Shown: in pieces, positions 4,519 through 11,800 of the stretch
How positions within the stretch are numbered: position 1 is the first letter of the stretch
Layout: each line of letters opens with the position of its first letter
Assembly (NCBI GenBank): GCA_001804045.1
Contig: MHFD01000051.1
Span: forward strand, 1 to 11,800
Source: Omnitrophica bacterium RBG_13_46_9
Lineage (GTDB): Bacteria; Omnitrophota; Gorgyraeia; JABMRN01; RBG-13-46-9
Direction: 5' to 3'
Length of the DNA: 11,800 bases
Translations under genes and position numbers: made by a program
The notes under the pieces: generated by a model
Database searches by the model: none
The model's input: the letters and a program-made list of their open reading frames with translations, nothing else
What the model was told of the DNA's origin: nothing

Positions 4519-6966
4519 TTATTCGATCTCCACTTTTAAATAATCTTCAAGGTCACTAAAAAGCTCTACCCATCTCTTTGCTGATCTATCGCCTGATTCC
4601 GCCTTCTGGCGCATCGACGGCAAGAGCCTCCTGCCTACATAGAAATACACGTTCTGCGATTCGCGCAAATTAAGGTCCAGCGATAAGCCGTTCAACGTCT
4701 TGAGAAGAGAGAAAACATCCTCGACGAGTGTCATATCTTCCGCAGCCCCCGACCATTCCTTAATTATAGAATTTATCTTACGGCTTATGATAAAGCTCAA
4801 GGTCACGTTGTCGGGCTGGACTGAGATACTTTTGGCCTCTTTCAGCAGCGCCTTAAGTCTCTTGCAGTCGACCTTGCCTTCTTTTTTCAACAGGTTGAAT
4901 ATGTCCGCGTTTAAAGCAAATTCCAGGTTATTGTAAAAATACTTTAAAAGCGGTATCCTGAATAATTTGACCGTCTGCATCGCCGGATATTGGTATTTAT
5001 AAATTGTCCGCAATGCCGATTCCAATTCTTTGGATGTCTTGTGAAACACCTTGTTTAAAATCTCGGTGCGTCTATCTTTAAAAAGTTCGCTTAGGGAGTA
5101 GGTGTGTCCATCAAAGTTTTTATCTATCAAAGCGCTCATACCGTGAATTTTACCCGTTACAAAATCGGCTTTCATCTCTTCCTTTAAGGAATCGAAGCGT
5201 CCCATCTCCATATTCTCTTTTACGCCGGTTATAATGTCATGATTCCCCAGATATAAAACCGCATAATTAATGGCACCCTCTTCCAGGGTAATTTTTGAAC
5301 GCACCGAAATGATGCCAAACGCCAGTTTTTTATCATCCGCCTCCTGTAAATCATGCGCCTTCCTGTCAATGATATACGCGTTAACGTCCGCAAGCTCCGG
5401 GAGATCTTCGAAGATAGATGACATGGCGTGATGCGCCGCTACCCTAGGCAAATCGACCAAGGCCGGTTTTATGACACTCTCGTAGATCTTCGCGCCGTTG
5501 CCAAAGCTAGGTATGTTACTTGGCGCTTTCTCAAGAAACGCCACATAGCCCTCCTCCAACTCCAACGACGATCCGCTCGCATCACCCGCCAGCTGAAGCG
5601 CCCTGGCGGCATACTGCAGCCCCTGGATAGTCTCGATTCCGGAAATATCGTCAAAAAACCACTCACAGCTAGTATACATAAACATCGCATTCCGTTGCAT
5701 CTCCAGAAGTTTAAGGACCTTTATCTTTTCATCTTTTGTCAGCGCTTTTAGGGCGTGCCCGGATAAGAGAGAATCCGCATTTTTATCGGATCTTTCTAGA
5801 ACGACCTTTATGTATTCATTTCTTAGGTCCCAGGCGTCTCTTACCAGGCCAGACATATGTTTTTCATATATGCGCGCCAGATTATCTCTCAGCCAATCCA
5901 TGCCGTCCCTTAAAGGCTTCCTCCAGCCCTGTTTCCATCTCGGATTTATTCCCGAATTGCACCCGCAATCACTGCGCCACCGCTCTACGCCATGGCCGCA
6001 GCTCCATGATGAGTTCTCGAGAACCTCTACCTCGCGCGTCGGCGGGTATTCTTCCAGATATTTTCCGTAATTCGTGATCTCCGCGAGATTATTGGATTCT
6101 ATGTGATAAAGGCAATACGCCAGGGCCATATCGCCGAAACGATGGTGGTGCCCGTAAGTCTCTCCGTCAGTAGCTATATTGACGAGCTGGGCGTCCACCT
6201 CTTCGTCACTAAAAGCGGAGATCAATCTATTGGCGAAATTTACGCCGTCATTCAATAGATCCCCGAAAGCCACCCCATGTGATATGGCGCCGTTATAAAA
6301 AAATAAGGCTATGCTCCTGCCAGATGGGAGGTTACACAGATAAGGATTTTTTGTGTCCAGTTTATGTTTGCTTAGGTCCCTCCATTTCTTATCGCCTATT
6401 TCCCTTTCCCGCAACGCCTGATGAGGCGCGAGGACCGCAAATCTGATCCCGTGTTCGGCCAGGATATCCAACGTCTCCGAATCAACGGCTGTTTCGGGAA
6501 GCCACATCCCCTCGGGTTTGCGTTTAAACCGGTGTTCAAAATCCGCTATCCCCCAGATCACCTGTGTCCGCTTATCCCTGGCATTCGCCAGCGGCATGAT
6601 CATATGGTTGTACGGCTGGGCCATGGCCGAACCATGCCCCCCAAAAAAATCTTCCCTGCTTTTACTATCGGCCTGCAAAATGGCGCTATAGGTTTCGGGT
6701 TCATGCCTCTGCAGCCACGATAGCAGTGTAGGTCCGAAATCAAAGCTTATTTTGGAGTAGATATTGACGATATCCACCATCTTCCTCGCGGAATCGCGGA
6801 TATGCGAAGTGGCGTTAGGGGCGTAGCATTCGGCGGCAACCCTCTTATTCCAATCATGGTAAGGATAAGCGGATTCCTGCAACTCGACCTCTTCGAGCCA
6901 TGGATTCTCACGCGGCGGCTGATAAAAGTGCCCGTGGATACAGATATATCTGCTCATCTTTCGCAT
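4519..6966 (-). CDS. GH57 glycoside hydrolase with DUF3536 C-terminal region
   Basis: This 815-residue protein is probably an alpha-glucan-acting enzyme (amylase, branching or transferase type). The N-terminal GH57 barrel opens with ICIHGHFYQPPRENPW (about 8-23), the characteristic HxHxxQPP-like motif. It carries candidate nucleophile E158 in GMWLPE and candidate acid/base D267 in ATDGETYGHHH. The C-terminal half (about 400-815) is a mostly helical region matching the DUF3536 type that accompanies this GH57 subgroup. No signal peptide is visible, so it should act inside the cell. It lies 30 bases downstream of glgP and 38 bases upstream of malQ, which supports a role in glycogen turnover. Exact activity cannot be read from sequence. 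ATG 6966 and ATG 6957 are both possible starts; neither has a clear Shine-Dalgarno, and the second gives an N-terminus (MSRYICIHGH) typical of the family. Confidence 0.9.
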   Translation of the reverse strand: MRKMSRYICIHGHFYQPPRENPWLEEVELQESAYPYHDWNKRVAAECYAPNATSHIRDSARKMVDIVNIYSKISFDFGPTLLSWLQRHEPETYSAILQADSKSREDFFGGHGSAMAQPYNHMIMPLANARDKRTQVIWGIADFEHRFKRKPEGMWLPETAVDSETLDILAEHGIRFAVLAPHQALREREIGDKKWRDLSKHKLDTKNPYLCNLPSGRSIALFFYNGAISHGVAFGDLLNDGVNFANRLISAFSDEEVDAQLVNIATDGETYGHHHRFGDMALAYCLYHIESNNLAEITNYGKYLEEYPPTREVEVLENSSWSCGHGVERWRSDCGCNSGINPRWKQGWRKPLRDGMDWLRDNLARIYEKHMSGLVRDAWDLRNEYIKVVLERSDKNADSLLSGHALKALTKDEKIKVLKLLEMQRNAMFMYTSCEWFFDDISGIETIQGLQYAARALQLAGDASGSSLELEEGYVAFLEKAPSNIPSFGNGAKIYESVIKPALVDLPRVAAHHAMSSIFEDLPELADVNAYIIDRKAHDLQEADDKKLAFGIISVRSKITLEEGAINYAVLYLGNHDIITGVKENMEMGRFDSLKEEMKADFVTGKIHGMSALIDKNFDGHTYSLSELFKDRRTEILNKVFHKTSKELESALRTIYKYQYPAMQTVKLFRIPLLKYFYNNLEFALNADIFNLLKKEGKVDCKRLKALLKEAKSISVQPDNVTLSFIISRKINSIIKEWSGAAEDMTLVEDVFSLLKTLNGLSLDLNLRESQNVYFYVGRRLLPSMRQKAESGDRSAKRWVELFSDLEDYLKVEIE

Positions 6967-6996
6967 CTTTGCGCGTAAATACGTATCCGATAGATA

Positions 6997-9486
6997 TTAA
7001 ATGGTAGTGCCGTGGGAAGAATGATAAGGGACATTCCAAATCTCTTTCGCGTACTCCTTGACCGTTCTGTCGCTGGAGAACTTTCCGGACTTGGCCACAT
7101 TAATAATGGATTTTTCGCTCCACGCCCTCTTATTGCCATAAGCGTCTGAAATCCTATCCTGCATGGCGCAGTAGGCGTCAAAATCGGCACATATAAAATA
7201 GGGGTCCCCGTCCAGCAGATTATCTACAATCGGTTTAAAAAGATCGTAATTTACCGGTGAAAAGAAATTTCTCCGGACAAGGTCGATAACCTCGGATAAG
7301 ACCGGGGAACGGTTTATATACTCCTGGGGGCCGTAGCCGCTTGAGATCAGTTTTTTTATGTCGTCGATTGTCAGACCGAAAGTAAATATATTATCCTCTC
7401 CCACTTCCTTCGCAATCTCTATATTTGCGCCGTCCCGTGTCCCTATGGTCAGCGCCCCGTTCATCATAAACTTCATGCACCCCGTTCCGGACGCCTCTGT
7501 CCCGGCGGTGGATATCTGCTCGGACAATTCGCTGGCCGGAAATATCTTCTCGGCCAAGGATACGCGGTAATTCTCCATAAACACAACCCTCAGTTTATCG
7601 CCGATGCCTTTATCCCTGTTTATCACATCGGCAATGCTGTTGATGAACTTTATGATCAATTTCGCCATGAAGTAACCTGGCGCTGCCTTGCCGCCTATTA
7701 TGAAGGTCCTCGGCGTAAAGGGCTCCTGGGGGTTTCTCTTGATCCTCAGGTATTGTGAAATAATGAAAAGACCGAATAAGAGCTGCCTCTTATATTCGTG
7801 CATCCTCTTTATGTGAACATCGAATATGGATTCAGGGGTGACGATCGTACCGGTGCTCTTATAGATATAGTCCGCCAGAAATTTTTTGTTTTCTTTTTTC
7901 ACTTCCTGCCACTTGCCGCAGAAAGAGCTGTCTTTTTTAAAACGCAGGAGATTCTCTAGCTTATACAAATCCGTTGTCCACTTGTCGCCTATCGCCTCTG
8001 TAATCAAATTCGAAAGCCTGTCGTTTGCCTTTTGCAGCCACCTCCTTTGCGTGACACCGTTTGTCTTATTATTGAACCTCTCCGGGAAGACCTCGTAAAA
8101 ATCCCTGAAAATATGGTTTTTCAAAATATCCGTATGGATTTCCGAAACCCCGTTAACCGAGTGGGAGCCTATCATGGCTAGGGCAGCCATGCGTATCTTT
8201 TTGGGCTCGCTCTCCTCGATAATAGACACCTGCCTCAAGCGGTCTATATCTCCGGGAAAACGCGTTGACACATCCCTTAAAAACCGCATATTTATTTCGT
8301 AGATAATCTGCATATGCCTAGGCAGCAGGGTCTCGAACGTGGGGATCGTCCAGTTCTCCAGCGCCTCCGGCATGACGGTATGATTCGTATACGCAAACGT
8401 CCTTGTCACTATGTCCCAGGCGACATCCCACTCAAGATTTTCTTCATCTATAAGGATGCGCATAAGTTCAACGATGGCTATAGACGGGTGCGTGTCATTC
8501 AGCTGTATGGCCACTTTATCCGGAAAATTAAGGAAATTAGAGTTATCTTCCTTGAAACGCCGTATGATATCCGCAATAGAGGCTGCCGTAAAAAAGTACT
8601 CCTGCTTCAGACGCAATTCCTTGCCCTGACTCATATTGTCATTGGGGTAAAGCACCTTGGAAATATTCTCTGAGAATACCTTGTTATAAACAGCGCCTTC
8701 ATAATCGCCGCTATTAAAATACTTAAAATCGAATTCCTCGGTTGCCCTGGCCGACCAAAGGCGCAGGGTATTGACAATGCCGTTTTTATACCCCGCTATG
8801 GGCACATCGTAAGGCATAGCCAACACATCTTCGGTATTTATCCATTTGACCCGCGGTTTCCCGTCCGAACCGTTAAAAACCTGCGTATGTCCGTAAAATC
8901 GCACTTTTGTGGTATACTCTGCCCTTTGGAACTCCCATGGGTTACCCCTGTTAAGCCATTCCTCGGGATATTCAATCTGATAGCCGTTTACAATCTTCTG
9001 GTTAAAAATTCCGTAGTCATACCTTATGCCATATCCGGTGGCCGGAATGCCGAGTGTAGCCATGGAATCCAGAAAGCAGGCGGCCAATCTACCCAGGCCG
9101 CCGTTACCCAAACCCGCATCGACCTCGTATTCGCGCAAGGTTTCCAGTTCAAGATCCAAATTGTACATGGCCTCTTTTACTTTATCCCATAGCCCGAGGT
9201 TCAATATATTGTTCCCCAGTAAACGCCCTATCAAAAATTCCATTGACAAATAGTAGACCCTCTTCACATTTTCTCTATGATACCTCTGTTGCGTATTGAT
9301 CCAGCGCTCAATCAGCCTGTCTCTTATGGCTATGGCCAGGGCGTTGAAATTGTCATTGTCTGTCGAGGTATATTTGTCTTTAGCAAGCGTATATTGGCGT
9401 TTGGAAAGAAAAGAGCGTTCGATACCTTTGGTGGTCATATCTTTGTAAACGTTTACCCATTTAATACTTGCCTGTCGATTTGTCAT
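6997..9486 (-). CDS. glgP: Glycogen/maltodextrin phosphorylase, GT35
   Basis: This 829-residue PLP enzyme, normal family length, releases glucose-1-phosphate from the non-reducing ends of glycogen or maltodextrin. Family hallmarks run throughout: YYLSMEFLIGR (78-88), AGLGNGGLGRLAACFLDS (124-141), QLNDTHPSIAIVELMR (328-343), KRMHEYKRQLL (560-570), and the PLP region EASGTGCMKFMMNGALTIGT (664-683) with PLP-binding Lys672. The end (SGKFSSDRTVKEYAKEIWNV) is also typical. No eukaryote-like N-terminal phospho-regulatory extension is present. Two positions in the PLP region are unusual: Cys670 where Asn is nearly invariant (GTGNMK), and Arg684 where Leu or Met is common. It is the first gene of a glgP-GH57-malQ operon. 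The GAGGT Shine-Dalgarno (complement of 9494-9498) supports ATG 9486. The enzyme likely works with MalQ to clear stored glucan. Confidence 0.97.
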   Translation of the reverse strand: MTNRQASIKWVNVYKDMTTKGIERSFLSKRQYTLAKDKYTSTDNDNFNALAIAIRDRLIERWINTQQRYHRENVKRVYYLSMEFLIGRLLGNNILNLGLWDKVKEAMYNLDLELETLREYEVDAGLGNGGLGRLAACFLDSMATLGIPATGYGIRYDYGIFNQKIVNGYQIEYPEEWLNRGNPWEFQRAEYTTKVRFYGHTQVFNGSDGKPRVKWINTEDVLAMPYDVPIAGYKNGIVNTLRLWSARATEEFDFKYFNSGDYEGAVYNKVFSENISKVLYPNDNMSQGKELRLKQEYFFTAASIADIIRRFKEDNSNFLNFPDKVAIQLNDTHPSIAIVELMRILIDEENLEWDVAWDIVTRTFAYTNHTVMPEALENWTIPTFETLLPRHMQIIYEINMRFLRDVSTRFPGDIDRLRQVSIIEESEPKKIRMAALAMIGSHSVNGVSEIHTDILKNHIFRDFYEVFPERFNNKTNGVTQRRWLQKANDRLSNLITEAIGDKWTTDLYKLENLLRFKKDSSFCGKWQEVKKENKKFLADYIYKSTGTIVTPESIFDVHIKRMHEYKRQLLFGLFIISQYLRIKRNPQEPFTPRTFIIGGKAAPGYFMAKLIIKFINSIADVINRDKGIGDKLRVVFMENYRVSLAEKIFPASELSEQISTAGTEASGTGCMKFMMNGALTIGTRDGANIEIAKEVGEDNIFTFGLTIDDIKKLISSGYGPQEYINRSPVLSEVIDLVRRNFFSPVNYDLFKPIVDNLLDGDPYFICADFDAYCAMQDRISDAYGNKRAWSEKSIINVAKSGKFSSDRTVKEYAKEIWNVPYHSSHGTTI

Positions 9487-9493
9487 ATTGTTT

Positions 9494-9498
9494 ACCTC
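9494..9498 (-). promoter_or_regulatory. Ribosome-binding site of glgP
   Basis: GAGGT on the minus strand lies seven bases ahead of ATG 9486 and supports this start over the internal Met17. Confidence 0.7.
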
Positions 9499-9602
9499 AT
9501 TTATTTATTGTTACGATATTATAAGTATTTCCACCTTTTGTTATTCACCTAAATTTTATCATAATTGGCCCGTTATGCAAGAATTTACTTCGTTTCATCT
9601 CT

Positions 9603-9630
9603 ATTTTAAAGTGACGTCAACCAGAGTCAA
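9603..9630 (-). promoter_or_regulatory. Putative sigma70-type promoter of the glgP operon
   Basis: On the minus strand, TTGACT (complement of 9625-9630) and TAAAAT (complement of 9603-9608) are 16 bases apart, each matching 5/6 of the consensus. Transcription would begin near 9596, leaving a leader of about 110 bases. The spacer holds the perfect palindrome TGACGTCA (9612-9619), a possible operator. The leader also carries a TATAAT (complement of 9518-9523) without a matching -35. Confidence 0.5.
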
Positions 9631-9647
9631 GCAGGGATTACCCGTAC

Positions 9648-11800
9648 TCACCGCCTAAAAAGGCTCTTATAGTCCTCGATGAGCATCTCGTTCAATTTTT
9701 TAATATCAAAATTTTCTTCTATAAATCTCCTTCCCGCCGCGCCCATCTCCGTCCAAATCTGCGGGTTCTCGACCAGATAATTTATCCTATCAGCCAAGGC
9801 GTCCGTATCTTTTTCGGGGACAAGAAAACCGGATTTACCGTCGACCACGATTTCGGGTATCCCGCTGTGATAGGTCGATACGACGGGTAGGCCAGCGGCT
9901 TGGGCCTCTAACAGAACTACGGGCGTGCCTTCCAGGTCTCCGTCGGATGCGGTTACGCTGGATAGAACAAAAATATGGGATTTCGCCAAAAGCCCCAAAA
10001 TCTCTTCCTGCCTGATTATCCCTAAAAATTCCACATGGTCTTTAATATCCAACTCGCAAACCAACGACTCCAATGCGCCTCTTAAAGGGCCGTCGCCTAC
10101 GATTGTATAGAGGATATTTCTATGCCTTTTGACCGATTTAGCCATCGCCCTTATAGCATACTCGTACCCCTTTTTCTCACACATTCTACCCACTGTAATT
10201 ATTTTTATGCCTTCCGCAGCATTGATTCTTTTGTCCGAAAATCTGAGCTTTTGAAGGTCTACCCCCACCCGAAGGACCTTTGCTTTATCTTCATCACAAC
10301 CTAACCCAATCAGTCTTGTCCTAAAACAATCGCATACGGATAAACATAGGTCACAGCGAGAAAAAAGATCCTTGTAAACGCCGTTTCCTTTAGCGGTGAC
10401 GAATCCTGAAATATCATATCCGTAAAAGCTGGTCACACACTTCCCCGGTACGCCCATCTTTCTAAGGAACGCCCCGAGGATGCCGTTCGGGCCGAAATGG
10501 CAGTGGATTATGTCAAATTTCTTATTTAAAAAAAATATGAGGATATAGAAAAATCTCAGCGACCAGGCGCCTTGGCCATATCCGAATATGTAGAGCGACC
10601 GTAATATCCTGATAGGCCCCTTATGAAAATTGACAATCAGCAAAAAGAGTGTTTTTAGAATACATACGACCCCGTTCCGGGGCATGTAATAATGCGTACG
10701 GCCCATAAGACCATATCTTTCGATATCCGCCTGTCTTTTTTCTTCTTTCGGGTCAAGCCTCGCGAATATCTCTACGTGGTGCCCGAGATCCAAAAGCCCC
10801 GTAATCTGTTTTAAAATAAAGGTCTCTGATAATTTGGGGAATTCACTTACTATAAAAGCTATTTTCATGCCTCCGTTCCGCTTCTTGAAAGTATCAGCGA
10901 TCAAGGGAGATGCTTCTCTATCTAGAGAGAGCGGCAGATTCATTTTGTCAAAATAATCGATGTACCATGAGAGGTCCCGCAGATATCCCCCGCTTACTTC
11001 ATCCGAAGCAAGCTTTAGCATATCCGAAAAAATGGCCATGCGCGGGTCTTTTCTGGCAAAGTATTTAACAAGCCCGCTTGTTAAGGTGTTGTCCAGGCTA
11101 TGGCGAACGATAGCCAAAAGCCAGGTCTCTTTTCTCCTTTTATACAGGACTAGCAGGTCAAAAAGGTTCTGGAGGTGGTAGTAATCGGATAATGAAGAAT
11201 AGGCGAGATCCCTTTCGAGAAAACCGTTGGGCATCCTAAGGACCGGAAAAAATCTCTTCAGAAACGGCAATACATATCGCCGCAGAATATTATCAAAGAC
11301 CCTCTGCGGGGTATTGGTAAAACGGTTATCAAATTTTACAGCTACCCGCAAAATAAGATCTCTCAACGCGTATGCAACGAGATATAACGCGTAGCCTGAC
11401 CGCGCGTTAAGCACCTTTTTCAAGGATCCCATCCCCCTTTTAAGATATTCTTCGTATCTTTCCGAAGGGGCAAGGGTATTTAGCTTATCTATCGCTATCA
11501 ATGCCCAGATATGAGTATTCAAACAGAGTGTATTTGACAAAGATTTCCCGAAAGCCCTCGAAGGGATAAGCTTTTTATAAAATAGCTTGACGCTTTCCGG
11601 GCGGGACTCGAGAGAATCGTGCAAAAACCAAATGCCCCCGTCCGGCAATCCCTCCACAAGGGTCATAAGATATCCCATCGCGCGTTTGGCGCTCTCCAGA
11701 AAAATCTTCTTCTCGGACTTCTCATAGTGCGTCAGCAGAAGATATACACCGTCTGTCTGGAAGCGCGCATGTGTCTCAATCGCATCTGTCCATGACCCGT
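9648..11800 (-). CDS. GT4 glycosyltransferase fused to an alpha-helical N-terminal region (5' end beyond window)
   Basis: This gene is partial: its 5' end is past the right edge. An internal Met at 11678 opens 676 residues, but the frame stays open without a stop to the window end and still reads like protein (40 more residues including WTDAIETHARFQTDGVYLLL), so 11678 is not the real start. The N-terminal part, at least 310 residues, is rich in amphipathic helices and looks like an alpha/alpha-toroid fold; I cannot name it. From the Met at 10868 onward, about 406 residues form a GT4 (GT-B) glycosyltransferase starting MKIAFIVSEFPKLSETFIL. It has IITVGRMCEKKGYEYAI, the VGDGPLR loop and the EX7E motif E583/E591 (EGTPVVLLE, counted from the Met at 11678). 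It probably transfers sugars in cell-surface polysaccharide synthesis from nucleotide-sugar donors. No signal peptide is seen in the visible part. It is separated from glgP by 161 bases and that operon's own promoter. Confidence 0.88.
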   Translation of the reverse strand, partial: GSWTDAIETHARFQTDGVYLLLTHYEKSEKKIFLESAKRAMGYLMTLVEGLPDGGIWFLHDSLESRPESVKLFYKKLIPSRAFGKSLSNTLCLNTHIWALIAIDKLNTLAPSERYEEYLKRGMGSLKKVLNARSGYALYLVAYALRDLILRVAVKFDNRFTNTPQRVFDNILRRYVLPFLKRFFPVLRMPNGFLERDLAYSSLSDYYHLQNLFDLLVLYKRRKETWLLAIVRHSLDNTLTSGLVKYFARKDPRMAIFSDMLKLASDEVSGGYLRDLSWYIDYFDKMNLPLSLDREASPLIADTFKKRNGGMKIAFIVSEFPKLSETFILKQITGLLDLGHHVEIFARLDPKEEKRQADIERYGLMGRTHYYMPRNGVVCILKTLFLLIVNFHKGPIRILRSLYIFGYGQGAWSLRFFYILIFFLNKKFDIIHCHFGPNGILGAFLRKMGVPGKCVTSFYGYDISGFVTAKGNGVYKDLFSRCDLCLSVCDCFRTRLIGLGCDEDKAKVLRVGVDLQKLRFSDKRINAAEGIKIITVGRMCEKKGYEYAIRAMAKSVKRHRNILYTIVGDGPLRGALESLVCELDIKDHVEFLGIIRQEEILGLLAKSHIFVLSSVTASDGDLEGTPVVLLEAQAAGLPVVSTYHSGIPEIVVDGKSGFLVPEKDTDALADRINYLVENPQIWTEMGAAGRRFIEENFDIKKLNEMLIEDYKSLFRR

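Noticed and set aside
5736..6077. Plus-strand open frame of 113 codons inside the GH57 gene
   Set aside because: It is antisense to conserved GH57 coding sequence, has no ribosome-binding site and an unprotein-like composition rich in Arg, Ser and Pro.
8314..8673. Plus-strand open frame of 119 codons inside glgP
   Set aside because: It lies wholly within the strongly conserved glycogen phosphorylase coding sequence on the other strand, and its translation shows no recognisable motif.
9518..9523. Perfect TATAAT on the minus strand upstream of glgP
   Set aside because: No acceptable -35 lies 15-19 bases upstream, and the surrounding DNA is AT-rich. The TTGACT/TAAAAT pair further upstream is the better promoter.
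9609..9647. Terminator for the glycosyltransferase gene
   Set aside because: Only very short stems (GGG/CCC, GAGT/ACTC) can be drawn after the TGA stop, with no T-tract, so I do not call one.
10866..10868. Separate glycosyltransferase gene starting at this ATG
   Set aside because: The frame is continuous from upstream without a stop, and GGAGG lies only one base before the ATG, so a single fused gene is the simpler reading.

Overview
This 11.8 kb stretch looks like chromosomal DNA from a Gram-negative-type or candidate-phylum bacterium. GC content is moderate, genes are tightly packed, and Shine-Dalgarno sites are AGGAG-like. The gene mix (GH57 protein with a DUF3536 tail, GlgP, MalQ and an orphan ParA joined to a glycogen-binding module) would fit a lineage such as Omnitrophota. 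That placement is an inference from gene content only; no rRNA or other marker gene is present. No tRNA, insertion sequence, CRISPR array or phage gene was seen.

Layout, left to right. Positions 1-201 are AT-rich and hold one doubtful 55-codon ORF (61-228, +) and a stem-loop. A two-component pair follows on the minus strand: a soluble HisKA_3-type histidine kinase (866-1603), then a NarL/FixJ-type response regulator (202-852). A 280 bp divergent intergenic region (1604-1883) carries plausible promoters in both directions, an AT-rich inverted repeat and three GTAC-centred repeats. On the plus strand, 1884-2981 encodes the most unusual gene of the window: a complete ParA-family ATPase fused to a C-terminal AMPK-beta/CBM48-type glycogen-binding domain with its sugar-contacting residues intact. 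Its stop codon overlaps, tail to tail, that of a minus-strand alpha-glucan operon read as glgP (6997-9486), GH57/DUF3536 (4519-6966), malQ (2978-4480). A 161 bp gap with a good sigma70-like promoter separates glgP from the 3' part of a minus-strand gene (9648 to beyond 11800). That gene encodes a GT4 glycosyltransferase fused behind an alpha-helical N-terminal region, and it runs off the right edge.

How the parts may work together. GlgP cuts terminal glucose units from glycogen or maltodextrin by phosphorolysis, MalQ reshuffles short glucans so GlgP can keep working, and the GH57 protein probably hydrolyses or transfers alpha-glucan chains. The ParA-CBM fusion next to them suggests that glycogen particles, or a glucan enzyme complex, are positioned or segregated by a ParA-type ATPase gradient, much as McdA positions carboxysomes. 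The sequence supports the fusion and its neighbourhood directly; the positioning role is a hypothesis. The divergent histidine kinase/response regulator pair is a possible but unproven regulator.
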